Part shown: piece by piece, positions 12,026 through 24,689 of the stretch | Layout of the letters: each line of letters starts with the position of its first letter | Position numbering within the stretch: position 1 is the stretch's first letter | NCBI GenBank assembly: GCA_009193035.1 | Contig: SWDT01000108.1 | Span: forward strand, 62,001 to 126,000 | Reading direction: 5' to 3' | Length of the DNA: 64,000 nucleotides | DNA from: Halicephalobus mephisto | Lineage: Eukaryota > Nematoda > Chromadorea > Rhabditida > Panagrolaimidae | Program-made: the position numbers and the translations under genes | The notes under the pieces: generated by a model | Database searches by the model: none | Seen by the model: the letters and a program-made list of their open reading frames with translations, nothing else | Told to the model about the DNA's origin: nothing

Positions 12026-14213
12026 TCAACTACGGCCCTGAGAATTAACTTTTTGGTTCAAAAACGAAGTTGAAGTCGAAGTTGGAAGAACATTGATCAC
12101 AATAATTTTTTCAGTTTTCCACGGAGTTAATTTTCCTCTCAATTTTCTCATCCAACTTTTTGTGAAATTCCAATAAGGTGATACATAAATTATCGTAATC
12201 AAGGCATTCATGCAAGGATATACAGTCAGGAATCCGATTCCGATTTGTCCGGATATAGTGGAATAAACCGTTCCAGTTATCATCGCATATATGGCCAGAG
12301 TTATCGGAAGAATTACAAAAATTATCGGAGTTATCAACTAAAAAGTAAAAAAATCAAAAAAATCAAAAAAATTTAAAAAATTTAAAAAATTTAAAAACTC
12401 AAAAAATTTAAAATTTAAAAAATCAAAAAAATCAAAAAAATTTAAAATTTAAAAAATCAAAAAAAATTTTTAAAAATTTTAAAAATCACAAAAATTTAAA
12501 AAAGTAAAAAAATATCTTTTTAAATTAAAAAAATTTTTTTTATTCTAAAAACAAATATTTTTAAGAAATTTAATTTTTTTTAATTTAGAAATATTTTTAG
12601 CAAATTAAAAACTTACTTGAAAAATTAATATTCGAGTTAATTGAATATGTAATTGATAAGTTTTTTTGGAGAAATTGCTGGCATTTTTTCTTAAAACTTT
12701 CAGAATAAAAAATCCGGAAATGAAACAGACGACTTCAGAAAACACAAAAAGACAGCAGATTACGATCATTAAATAAAACATGAGATCCGTATGGACGTCG
12801 AAAAACATGATTTTTGCCCCTGGAGGAATGGCGGAGTAAGTGGAATTTGGAAACTCCAACATTAAAAAAGGAACTTTCTGAAAAGTACTAACATTGGGTT
12901 ACGGTATCGAAGAATAAGAAAATAAAAGAAAAAAATTTTAGAAATCTATATCCCAAGGATTTATTTTCAATGTTAATTACTTTAATTTAGAAATTAAAAA
13001 TTTATTTTAAATAACTTTGAAATTTTTTCGTTTTGAGACATTTGCGTCCCAGATATTTATTAAATGTTAATTACTTTAATTTAGAAATTAAAAATTTATT
13101 CCAAGTAATTTTAAGATTTTTTCCTCTTGAGACATTTGTGTCCCAGATATTTTTTCTCAATTTTAACTTCAGAATTGGGACATATGTCCTTGGGATATAG
13201 ATGTTTGGGACCTAAGTATCATATCATTCAGGATTCTGAAGGTTAAATATTAATTTCGATGTCAGATTCAGAATCCACAGATTTGATTACCCTATTTTAA
13301 GTACTTTTTTCTCGGTTCTAACTTCAGAATTGGGACAGAAATGTCAGAGTCACAGATGTTATAGAATCTGAAACTTAATGACTACAGTAACCTGGAGACT
13401 TACTTCTTCAGTGGCTATGACCATGTAAGCCGGAATCGTCAATCCGAAACACAATCCCCAACCTAATATTTGGAAGCTCACGATGACCGGCCAGGACATG
13501 AAGATTTCGTGGAGAGTACTGTCGGTCTGAATCACGGAAAATCTGTAAAGAAGACAGTAATCCTGGCATTGGACGACATCAACAGCTCCCCAGATGACGA
13601 CACACATAGAAATCCGAATCATATCGTATCCGAACCAATTCGCCAAATCCTCTGCGAATCCGTTCATCACACACCCTGGGGCTGTAATCGGAATTTTACT
13701 TTATGTACAGTATACTGTAATGGTCTTACCTGGAAAGAAAATCGATGGCATTACTAAAAACCCTATGCCAAAATCGTAAACGAAATCCCACCACTAAAAT
13801 TAATTTTTAAAATTCCCAAAAATTTTAATTTTTTCTAATTTTAAAATTTTTATTTTCTTAATTTTCAAAAAATTCAAATTTTTTTTTTAATTTTTGAAAA
13901 TTTTATTTTTTTTAAATCTTCAAAAATTTTAATTTAAATTTTTCCTAATTTTCGAAAATTCTAATTTTAAGATTTTTATTTTGAAAATTTTATTTTTTTT
14001 AATTTTTGAAAAATTTAATTTCTTTTATGAATTTATTTTTTTTAATTTTTGAAAACTTACAATAAATAAACATAAAAAATATCTGTATTCTTTCATACTC
14101 TGTGGAGATTTGAAGATTACGGTAAAGAAAGCATAAATTTGAAGGGTTATGGCGAAAGTCGAAATTGAAATAATCACTACTTCAAATAGATTATTTATCC
14201 TCATCTTGACCAA
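12026..14213 (-). CDS. Serpentine (7TM) chemoreceptor, Sri/Srh-like
   Basis: Five exons on the minus strand, 14213-14061, 13793-13730, 13681-13404, 12877-12617 and 12337-12026, give about 354 residues with every junction in frame and GT/AG ends. There are seven hydrophobic segments. Family-like marks are an early FKSPQSMKEYRYFL, an FFPAPGCVMNGF stretch after TM2-3, a cytoplasmic KKTYQLHIQLTRILIFQ before a proline-rich TM (LITPIIFVILPI), and ALITIIYVSPYWNFTKSW after TM7. These fit the Str-superfamily receptors (sri, srh) that nematodes use for chemosensation. I cannot separate sri from srh with confidence. The start ATG at 14213 is followed at +4 by a second Met. The intron 12878-13403 contains a copy of the 155-bp dispersed repeat. 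Confidence 0.8.
13020..13350 (+). repeat. Dispersed copy of the 4.65-5.2 kb tandem unit, within an intron
   Basis: It shares GGGACATATGTCCTTGGGAT, CAGATTCAGAATCCACAG and GATTACCCTATTTTAAGTA with the array at 4650-5185, in the same order and orientation. It lies in the intron between receptor exons 3 and 4. Confidence 0.85.
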
Positions 14214-14319
14214 ATTAATATCAATTTAGTTTATGTTTACTAAAAATAATATTATTATAAAAATTTAGAGAAAATTATAAAAAAACTGAAATTATTTCGA
14301 CACAAATTTTCGAAATTTT

Positions 14320-15790
14320 TCAGTTGAGACCAAAAACGTGAAATTTAATATTTAAGTAATTTTATAAAACTTCAAAATTATGTTGAAATAATTTTAAAAA
14401 TTTTTCTCATAACATTACTTTTCGGAATTTTTCAGTTGAGACCAAAAACGTAAATTTTAGTATTTAAGTAATTTTATAAAATTTCAAAATTATGTTATTA
14501 AAAAATTTTTAATTATCTCAACACAAATTTTTGGAATTTTCCAGTTGAGACCAAAAACGTAAATTTTAATATTTAAGTAATTTTATAAAATTTCAAAATT
14601 ATGTTATTAAAAAATTTTTAATTATCTCAACACAAATTTTTGGAATTTTCCAGTTGAGACCTAAAACGTAGAATTTAATATTTAAGTAATTTTATAAAAT
14701 TTAAAAATTATGTTATTAAAAAATTTTCTAATTATCTCAACACAAATTTTTGGAATTTTCCAGTTGAGACTTAAAGATAGGACACAATATTTGAGCTTTA
14801 CCGTATAGCTGTAAAAGTGCTCAATTGATTTCGAAATCTTAAATTTAAAAATAAAACACCTGTCTGAGGATAGTTGCGAAAAAGGTGTTTACAAATTTCT
14901 AGAAATTTCCAATTGAAACCAAAAATTTCAGAATTTTGTACTTGGACCATTTTACCAATTTTAGCAACCTCAGAAAAAATTTTACAAATATCATCTTAAC
15001 GCAATTTTTTGAAACTTTCCAGCCGAGACTAAAAACTTTAAAAATTAAATTTTATAAAATTCTGTGTTTAAAAAATATTTTTTAGATTTAAAATAATTTT
15101 AAATTTTATAAAATTCTATATTTCAAAAGTATTTTTTAGATTTAGAATAATTTCAAGTTTAATAAAATTCTGTGTTTAAAAAATATTTTTTAGATTTAAA
15201 ATAATTTTAAGTTTTATATCATGTTACGTAATTTTATTTAAAATTCATGATCATATAATTAAGAAGAAAAATTTGTCTGATCAGATCCCAAAAAATTCTC
15301 TTAACACGAATTTTCAGAATTTTCTAGTTGAGACTAAAAACTTCAAAAATTAAGTTTAATAAAATTCTATTTTTAGAAAATATTTTTTAGATTTAGAATA
15401 ATTTTAAGTTTTATATCATGTTATGTAATTTTATTTAAAACTCATGATCATATAATTTTAAAAAACAAACATCTGTCTGATCAGATCCCAAAAAATTCTC
15501 TCAACACGAATTTTCAAAATTTTTCAGTTGAGACTAAAAACTTTAAAAATTAAATTTTACAAAATTGTATATTTAAAAAATACTTTTTACATTTAGAATA
15601 ATTTTAAGTTTTATAAAATTCTATTTTTAAAAAATACTTTTTAGCTTTAGAATAATTTTAAATTTTATAAAATTCTATATTTAAAAAATACTTTTTAGCT
15701 TTAGAATAATTTTAAATTTTACAAAATTCTATATTTAAAAAATACTTTTTACATTTAGAATAATTTTAAATTTTATATCATGTTACGTAA
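14320..15790 (+). repeat. Tandem arrays with a CAGTTGAGACC core, about 110 bp unit
   Basis: CAGTTGAGAC recurs at 14321, 14433, 14542, 14651 and 14761, spaced 109-112 bp, with AATTATCTCAACACAAATTT upstream in later units. From 15000 to 15790 diverged copies mix with repeated ATATTTTTTAGATTTAGAAT and TTTTATATCATGTTA blocks. No coding potential is visible. Confidence 0.8.
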
Positions 15791-17345
15791 TTTTCTTCAA
15801 AATTCATAAAAAATAAATTTATTTAAGTTCAAATTTTTAAATTTTGTGTTCAAAAATCCAACATTACGAAATCACAGGTGAAAAAAATCAAATTAATTCC
15901 ATCTTAATTGTCATACTGTAGATTTGGTTTTATTATAAAAATTTTTTAAAATTTTTGATTTTTGAACAAAGTTACTAAAATTTTTTTAAATGTTTTTTTT
16001 TCAAAAATGGTCGTCCTGAATTGTTTGTTCTCAAAAAACAAGTCCACGTAGAGCAGACTGATTATCCGCTGCTGCTGGTCGTCAGGCCTTCGGTGGCACC
16101 ACGTCTCCTGGCACATAGTTCATTACAAATTCCAAAAAAAGGATTTCGGTTTCACTACTTCCTTCGTAGTTTTTATTTCACTTTTTTCTTGACCTCTGGA
16201 TTTTCATAATTTTCCGAATTTTCATAATTTTCCGAATTTTCATAATTTTCTGAATTTTCATAATTTTTCGAATTTTCCTAATTTTCATATTTTTCGAATT
16301 TCCATAATTTTCATATTTTTCGTAATTTTTCGAATTTTTGAAATTTTCATATTCTTCGTAATTTTTCGAATTTTCATAATTTTTGTAATTTTTCGAATTT
16401 TCATAATTTTTCGAATTTTCATATTTTTCCGAATTTTCATAATTTTCATATTTTTCGAATTTCCATAATTTTCATATTTTTCGAATTTTCATAATTTTTG
16501 TAATTTTTCAAATTTTTCAAATTTTCATATTTTTCAAATTTTTCAAATTTTCATAATTTTCGTAATTTTATCCAAGAATCTAAAATATTTCGAAATCTAA
16601 TGTAAAAAATTGTAATGCTTTGTAGAAACCTCTAGAATTTTTATAGAAGCTTTGAAAATGTAGCCAAGGATTCTGAAATTCTCTAGAATCTCATGGAAAT
16701 TTCGAAAATTTTCAAAAATACAATTTTAAAAATTTCCAAATTTATCTAAAATTATAAATTTCATAATTTTCTAAGTTTTTAAAATTCTTGTCGAGACCAT
16801 TTTGTAGAAAATTTTTAAAATAATTAAATTTATGACTTTTTAAAATTAAATTTTTGCAATTTTTAAAAAAATCAAATTTTTATAATTTTTAAAATTTTTG
16901 AAAAAATTAAATTTTTATAATTTTTTATTAAATTTCTGCAATGTTTTAAAATTGTTTAAAATCAAATTTTTATAATTTTTGAAATAATTAAATTTTTGTA
17001 ATTTTTTTATTAAATTTTTGTAATTTTTGAAATAATCAAATTTTTATAATTTTTGAAATTTTTTAAATTAAATTTTTTTACTAAAATTATTATTAATTAT
17101 TTTCGTGGTCGGAAGGATTTTAGTACCAAGTTGAATTTTTTCGTAAATTATTGCACCTGGAAAAAGCGCGGTTTTTCTTGTTAAAAAACTTGGCGGTTAA
17201 ATTTGGCGCTTTGTGGCTTTTCACAAGAAAGATTTGTTTTCATCAAATTGGAATATCTGACATTTCCGACACAAGGGTCCAAAAAACAGGCGCCAATAAA
17301 CACGGGGATTCCTTGTCCACTTCTGGAGCTAGAAAACATGGCTTT
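15791..17345. other. Intergenic; short-motif repeats and one non-repetitive island
   Basis: Positions 16205-16565 are many copies of TTTTCATAATTTTCGAA. Two islands of more balanced composition, 16005-16110 and 17100-17345, stand out from the AT-rich background, but I cannot assign either a gene. Confidence 0.55.
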
Positions 17346-17885
17346 TAAACTACAGTAACCAGAGTAGTAATTAAAAAGTAAATAGAAAATCATTCGTGGT
17401 GGGATTAAAAATTAAAATATTTTAAAAACGAAGATCGAAAATTACGGTATTGGTAAAAATTGGTCCTAAAACGAATGATTTTTTATTTATTTTTACAAAA
17501 AACTTAATCTTCTTTAAGAAGTAGTAACTCAAAAGTAAATTAAACATTATTCGTGGTACGATTAAAAATTGAAATCTGGTCTTAAATATAAAAATTTTAA
17601 AAATATTGGTCCTACGAAGAACGATTTTTAATCTATTTTCCCACCACGAAATTAATTATTCTTTAAAAAATACTAATTAGAAATTAAGCATTATTCGCGT
17701 TAAGACCAAAAATTGAAATATTTTGAAAAAGAAGATCAAAAATTACTGTACTTATGAAAATTGGTCCTAAAACGAATAATTTTTGATTTATTTTTATAGA
17801 AAAAATTAATAATTTTTAAGATACAGTAATTAAAGTAGTAATTAAAAAGCAGATTAAATAATATTCGTGTCAGGACCTTCAACTT
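17346..17885. repeat. Dispersed imperfect-palindrome repeat array (copy 2)
   Basis: Nearly identical to 11575-11965 over CAGTAACCAGAGTAGTAATT through AACGAATGATTTTTTATTTA. Additional diverged units continue to about 17885. Confidence 0.8.
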
Positions 17886-17969
17886 TAATGTTTTCTCAGA
17901 GAACAATAATCTAAGAAATTTCCAAATTAAAAACTGCTGGTTTTGACAAAAATAATGTTTGAACTATTT

Positions 17970-18705
17970 TTAATTTATTTATCTTTAAAAAAAATAAAAA
18001 ATCTTTCGTTTCGGAACCATCATTTAAGATATTTCCAAAAAATATAAAACAATTTTTTAAATAGTTGGTCTCACAGCGAACAATATTTAAACTATTTTAA
18101 ATTTATCTTTAAGAAAAATAAAAAATCTTTCGTTGCAAGACCATCATTTAAGATTTTTCCAAAAAATACAAAGCAATTTTTTAAATTGTCGGTCCCGTGA
18201 CGAACAATATTTAAACTATTTTTAATTTATTTATTTTTTAAAAAATCGAAAATCTTTCATCCCAAGACCATCATTTAAGATATTTCCAAAAAATATAAAA
18301 CAATTTTTAAAATTGTCGGTCTCACAGCGAACAATATTTAAACTATTTTAAATTTATCTTTAAGAAAAATAAAAGTCTTTCGTTTCAGGACCATCATTTA
18401 AGATTTTTTCAAAAAATACAAAGCAATTTTTTAAATTGTCGGTCCCGTGACGAACAATATTTAAACTATTTTTAATTTATCTTTAAAAAAATAAAAGTCT
18501 TTCGTTTCAAGACCATCATTTAAGATTTTTCCAAAAAATACAAAGCAATTTTTTAAATTGTCGGTCCCGTGACGAACAATATTTAAACTATTTTAAATTT
18601 ATCTTTAAAAAAATAAAAAATCTTTCGTTCCAAGACCATCATTTAAGATTTTTCCAAAAAATACAAAGCAATTTTTTAAATTGTCGGTCCCGTGACGAAC
18701 AATAC
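17970..18705 (+). repeat. Tandem repeat, about 123 bp unit, six copies
   Basis: CATCATTTAAGAT recurs at 18018, 18142, 18270, 18392, 18514 and 18637 (spacing 122-128). Each unit carries AAAAAATACAAAGCAATTTT (or AAAATATAAAACAATTTT) and GTCGGTCCCGTGACGAACAA (or a variant). Later units are nearly identical, which suggests recent amplification. Confidence 0.9.
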
Positions 18706-19500
18706 TTCATTCATTTTCCGATTATGACCTTGGCCACTAGTCTTAATTAGGATTCTACTCCAGATTCATTATTTATAATCTGTCTCTTTGATGCAATCCA
18801 TCAAAAGGATTGTTTCGAGCTGTAAACTGAAACAAAAAAACCAGCTGCTTCGGATGAGTGACAATCGTCCAACAAGAAATCCAAAATTTGCTTTTTTTAA
18901 TTTTCATTAAATTAACATAATTTTTAAATTTAAATTTAATTTTTTAAAGAATTTAAAATTTAAATTTTTTATTTCAATTTTTTTAAAATTTAAAAATAAA
19001 AATAAAAATTTTATTTTAAATTTATTTTTTTTCAATTTTTTTTTATTTTTATTAAATTAAAATAATATTAAAATTTTTTGAAATTTTACAAATTTTATTT
19101 TTATTTTAAATTTATTTTTTTAAAATTTTTATTTCAATTTTTTTTAAAATTTATTTGTTTTTAATTTTTATTAAATTATTCAAGTATGACCAAGGTCAAA
19201 AAATTTATTTTCAAATTTAACGGACCGAATCACTATTAAAAAACTAAAATCAGAAGATATCCAAAATCTTTTGACCTTGAAAAAAGATGAACGAAAAAAA
19301 TTTGAAGGTCATTCAAACCAAAAAATAAATTGCGTGTCGACGATTAGTTCATTTTTCAGTCAATTTTTATTTTCTAATTGAATTTAAAATTTAATTTTTA
19401 TTTCTGATATTTTTCCGTAAAAGTTAAATTTGACATATTTGGCCAGTATTGAAGCTTATAAAAAGTCAAAATAAAAAAATTTTTGTACAAAAACCAGATG
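18706..19500. other. Intergenic, no gene seen
   Basis: A non-repetitive island at 18710-18890 is followed by A/T homopolymer-rich DNA to about 19190 and mixed sequence to 19500. No open frame with credible composition. Confidence 0.6.
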
Positions 19501-19504
19501 GTCC

Positions 19505-20130
19505 ATCTTGGCTGGATGTTGCAAGCAAAGTGCAGACTTTATCTTTATGTCAGAATATTCATAAACGTAAATATATAAATGGGATCTCGATCTGCCTGAA
19601 TGTTGCAAGCAAAGTGCAGATTTTACTTTGATTTTGTAATTTTCGTGGATGTTAATAAAAACATTAACCGATCTGCCTGAATGTTGCAAGCAAATTGCAG
19701 ATATTGATCTCCACTGATCTGCCCAAATGTTGCAAGCAAATTGCAGATTTATCTTTGATTTCATAATTTTCGTGAATGTTAATAGAGACATTAACCGATC
19801 TGCCCAAATGTTGCAGGCAGTGTGCAGATATTGATCTTCACTGATCTGCCTGAATGTTGCAAGCAAAGTGCGAATTTTACTTTGATTTTGTAATTTTCGT
19901 GAATGCTAATAAAAACATTGACCGATCTGCCCAATTGTTGCAAGTAAATTGCAGATTTTGTTTTAATTTTGACTTCAATGTCCACTGATCTGCCTGAATG
20001 CCGCATGCAAAGTGCAGATTTCACTTTAATTTCGTAATTTTCGTGAATGTTAATAAAAACATTGACCGATCTGCCCAAATGTTGCATGCAAAGTGCAGAT
20101 TTTGTTTTAACTTTGATTTTGATGTCGATC
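19505..20130. repeat. Higher-order repeat with TGTTGCAAGCAA core (array 1)
   Basis: The TGTTGC core recurs at about 19518, 19601, 19683, 19729, 19810 and 19855, so spacing alternates between about 82 and 46 bp, then continues to about 20085. Related arrays lie at 28440-29040 and 39755-40200. Open frames through the array arise because the units lack stops and are not evidence of genes. Confidence 0.85.
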
Positions 20131-21985
20131 TCGACACAGATGGGTTTTCTTTTCGAGACAAATTGAACTCAAAAAGATTGAAAACTATGGTGCCAGTCTC
20201 CGCCATTGGCAATGCCAGACTTTCTTGTCCATCCTTTTCGGAACACGTCAGCCTCAGGCAACAGAACGGACAAGTGCTTTTCCAAAAAACTAAAAGGACT
20301 TTTTTTTAGAATTCTGAAATTAAATTTCCTCAAGTCCAAAAAAATGTTCGTTTTTATTTTAATTTTTTAAATAATTTTAAATTTAAAAATTTAATTTTAA
20401 AAATTTTTTAGAAATTTCGTTTTTTATTAATTTTGAAATTTTTGAGAATTTTAGAAATTTTCAATAATCTTTATTACATTGTAAAAGATGTTTGAAAATG
20501 TTAGAAAATTTTCAAAAGTTTCGGAATCTATTAAATTATGGAAAATTCCACAAAGTTTTGTTAAATTCTTGAAAAATTTTAAAAATTCTTATTAGATTCA
20601 AGAATTTTCGAAAATTTTCTAACAAGATTCTTAAGAAATTTTAGGATCTTCTATTTTATTTTAAAATCTTCTGTAATTTTCAACAGAATTCTAAAAATAT
20701 CTTAAAATCTTATTAGATCCTAGAATTTTCTAAAAATTTAAAAATTTTTTGTAATCTTCAGCAGAATTCTAAAAATATTTCAAAAACTTCCACCAAATCC
20801 TAGAATTTTCTAAAAAATTTCTAACAAGATTCTCTAAGATTTTCTGTAATTTTCAGCAGAATTCTGAAAATATTCTAAAATCTTGTTAGATCTTAGAATT
20901 TTCTAAAAATTTTAAAATTTTTTGTAATCTTCATTATAATTCTAAAAATATCCTAGTCTCTTATTAGGTCCTAGAATTTTTTAAAAACCTTCTAACAAGA
21001 TTCTTAAAAATTTTTAAATCTTCAGCAGAATTCTGAAAATATCCTAAAGTCTCTTATTAGATCTTAGAATTTTTCACAAGCCTTCTAGCAAGATTCTGGA
21101 AAACTTCAGAATCTTCTGTAATTTTCATTATAATTCTGAAAATATCCTAGTCTCTTATGAAATCCTAGAATTCCCCCATAAATCCTAAAATCTTCTAAAA
21201 TTTCCAAATTTTTCAAAGTTGTTCATTTCTTTTTAAAAGTTTTAAAACCTCTTAAAAATTTTCATTTTTAAAAATAAAAGCAAAAAAATTCAATCCTCTT
21301 GTAATCTGAAAAAACGTGAAATTTGACCCATTCGATCATTTCATTTTTCCCGTTTTTTGTCCAAGAACAAAAATTTGTGTAATCCGCTTTGTCCTCTGAA
21401 ATGCCATCAAAGATCGGATCAGATCAGATCAGATCAAAGGCCGAGGGTTTGGGACATAAATTTCGTCATTAGCGCTTTTGACGATTTATTGCTTTTAAAA
21501 AATTTAAAAAAATAAAAAAATATTTTCTTTAAATTTCAAAAAATTTTAAAAATATTTTTTTTAATTTTGAAAAATCTCAAAAAATAAAAAAAAATATTTT
21601 CTTTAAATTTTGAAAAATTTTAAAAATATTTTAATTACAAAAAATTTAAAATATTTTTTTTAAATTTTAAAAAATAAAAAAATACTTTTTTTTTTAATTT
21701 TTAAAAATTTTTTAAAAATTTTTTAAAAGTATTTTTTTTAATTAAAAAATTAAGAAAATTTTGAAGCTTACGGTATTTGGATAAAAGTACAAAAAATAAT
21801 ATTCGAGAATTTTTTTTAAGAATAAATTAAATATTTTTAGAACATTCTGAAATCACATAAGCATGTAATTTTTTAATTCTTAGTTTTTTAGAAATTTTTA
21901 AAGTCCACATTGAGGTAAGTTTTCAGAATTTCGTGACTAAAAGTACTATATTCAAAAAATTTTCTAAAATTACAAAAAATTTCAC
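20131..21985. other. Intergenic with low-complexity repeats and a GATCA run
   Basis: Positions 20135-20300 are a non-repetitive island. Positions 20440-21200 are many diverged copies of CTTATTAGATCCTAGAATTT and ATTTTCAGCAGAATTCTGAA motifs. A short perfect run of the pentamer GATCA lies at about 21417-21440. No gene is supportable. Confidence 0.6.
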
Positions 21986-22620
21986 AATTTTGGTCTTGAC
22001 TAGAAAGTTCCAAAATTCGCGTTGGGAAAATTTTATAAAAAATTCGGCAATTTTTGGTCTTAACTGGAAAGTTCCAAAATTTGTATTAGAATTATTTTTT
22101 CAAAATTTTATAAAAAATTTGGCAATTTTTGGTCTTGACTAGAAAGTTTCGAAATTCGTGTTGGGACAATTTTATAAAAAATTTCGCAATTTTGGTCTTG
22201 ACTAGAAAGTTCCAAAATTTATATTAGAATTATTTTTTTCAAAATTTGACAATTTTGGTCTTGACTAGAAAGTTCCAAAATTCGTGTTAGAATTATTTTT
22301 CCAAAATTTGACAATTTTGGTCTTGACTAGAAAGTTTCAAAATTCGCGTTGGGACAATTTTATAAAAAATTCGGCAATTTTTGGTCTTGACTGGAAAGTT
22401 CCAAAATTCGTGTTAGAATTATTTTTCCAAAATTTGGCAATTTTGGTCTTGACTAGAAAGTTTCGAAATTTGTATTAGAATTATTTTTTTCGAAATTTTA
22501 TAAAAAATTTCGCAATTTTGGTCTTGACTGGAAAGTTCCAAAATTCGTGTTAGAATTATTTTTCCAAAATTTGGCAATTTTGGTCTTGACTGGAAAGTTT
22601 CAAAATTCGTGTTGGGATAA
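21985..22620. repeat. Tandem array with GGTCTTGACTAGAAAGTT core
   Basis: More than ten copies spaced roughly 52-75 bp, at about 21992, 22056, 22131, 22194, 22257, 22319, 22383, 22446, 22518 and 22582. Units alternate between GTTGGGACAATTTTATAAAA and GTTAGAATTATTTTTCCAAA flanks. Weaker copies continue to about 23065. Frames open on both strands are products of the repeat. Confidence 0.85.
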
Positions 22621-23599
22621 TTTTTCTGCAACTCTGTGTCGGACATTTCTCACGTTGTGGAAGGATGATTCATAATCCACTGATTACTGTCGAAATTCCA
22701 CAAATGCACGTAGATGTAAAATTCTATAATTTTTGGTCTTAACTGGAAACTTTTAAAAATTCATATTTAAACCATTTTTCAGAATTTTATGGCGAAATTC
22801 CTATTTTTGAAATAGAATAATTCATATTTTAGTAGATAATTGTAAAAATTTATAGGAATTCCTAAAAATAAAATTTTCTGTCTTAAGTGGAAAATTTCAA
22901 AAAAATTCGCGTCGGGATAATTTTTGGAAATTTTTAAATATTTTTATTTTTTTAATAATTTCATTTAGGACTTATTAAATATTTTCAAAAGTCCACAAAA
23001 ATTAATAAAAATAAAATTTCCGGTCTTAAGTGGAAAATTTCAAAAAAATTCGCGTCGGGATAATTTTTAAGTATTTTTATTTTTATTTTTTTGCAAAATA
23101 ATTTTTTAAATTTTAAAATGAACAAAATAATTTTTAAAATTTTTAAAAATAAATAAAATTATTTTTTAAATTTTAAAATGAACAAAATAATTTTCACAAC
23201 TTTTAATAATATTTATTTTAAAGAATCAAATTCCGACCATTTTGCTTTTTTACAACCTTCTCGACCACTTTCGCTGTGTAAATTTCAGCGACTATGAACC
23301 TTTTAAAAATTTTATTTTTTCGAATCTTTGTTCATTTGGCCTTTTAAAAAGTGTAAAAATGGCTTCGATTAAAGGATATACTTTCTAGGACTTTCAGTAC
23401 CAGTCCGAGTTTTCACTGACCACTCAACAAACAAGTTAAAGCTTTAAAAAACGGCTCTTGTTGCAAAACGGCTCCTGGCTCAGCCCACATCGAGAGACAT
23501 CGTGTTGGTCGCCACCGGCTGGCACTGCGAATGAGCGATTTTCTGTCCGGGTTTCGATTGGGCGGTGCTTAGAAATTGCAATGGCGGCTTTTTGCGGTC

Positions 23600-24060
23600 A
23601 TTCAGTTCACTAAAGGACACTTGTAAAAATAGCTAAATTTTAAAAATTGCCCTCGATTTATATCAACTAAAAAGTAACTTTATTCGAAATCTTATTAAAT
23701 TAATTTTTTATTATTCACTTTCGATTCTTTTTTGTTAATTTTTATATTTTTATGGTCACTAAAGGACACTTTGTTGTAAAAATAGCTAAATTTTAAAAAT
23801 TGCCCTCGATTTTTATCAACTAAAAAGTAAATTCCCATTCGAAATCTTATTAAATTAATTTTTTATTATTCACATTCGATTTTTTTTGTTAATTTTTATA
23901 TTTTTATGGTCACTAAAGGACAATCCGTTGTAAAAATAGCTAAATTTAAAAAATTAATTTAAGTTTATATCAACTAAAAAGTAACTTTCCGTTCGAAACC
24001 TTACTAAATTAATTTCTTTCTATTCACTTTCGATTCTTTTTTGTTAATTTTTATATTTTA
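23600..24060 (+). repeat. Tandem repeat, about 150 bp unit, three copies
   Basis: CACTAAAGGACA begins units at about 23608, 23757 and 23910, each followed by GTAAAAATAGCTAAATTT, TATCAACTAAAAAGTAA and ATTCACTTTCGATTCTTTTT or variants. Confidence 0.85.
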
Positions 24061-24689
24061 CAACACTTATAAGTACATTTAATCACTTATAAAAAAATAA
24101 TACAAAATAATTCAATTTTATTCAAAATTAAAAATTAAATAAAAATTTTTTTTTAAAATAAGAAAATTTCTAAATTTAAAAAAAATAAAAAGATTTCTAA
24201 ATTTTTTTTTAATTTTAAAATATTTTTTAAAAAATAAAAAGATTTCTAAATTTAAAAAAAAATAAAATTTTAAAAATTTCGTTTTTAATTAAATTTTAAA
24301 TCTACAGTAACCAAAACTGAAATTCGAAATTTGACAATCCAAAATTTTAAAAATTTTCGATTTTATTATTCATCAATTTTTTGTTTTTTTTAATTTTATT
24401 TTTGTTGATCAAAAATCCAAAAAAATTTATCCAAAATTTTTTGAAACAAAACTGTCCTTGCTTTTTTTCATTTTTTTACTTTATACCGATTTTAAAAAAG
24501 TCTAAGACGACCCAAATTCGAGTTTAGAGTAATTGTCGGTCGAGAGATGCACATTTCACTTTCGGGCACGCACATTTGGAAGAAAAAGACAAAGTCGGCC
24601 CTGACCTCGATCGACCATTCTTGTCGCCAGTCGACTGGTTGCGGCGCCGGTCACTCTGTTTCATCCCGAGCTCAAGCTAGCTATCGTGG

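Noticed and set aside
19456..20309. Several open frames of 60-136 residues with repeated CNIWADRS- or CLQHSGRS-like peptides
   Set aside because: They are translations of the TTGCAAGCAA tandem array on both strands and in several frames. The same peptides recur in the related array at 39886-40152.
21933..22646. Repetitive open frames such as LTRKFQNSRW on plus and SRPKLPNFGKII on minus
   Set aside because: Products of the GGTCTTGACTAGAAAG tandem array, open on both strands with no start, splice or family support.
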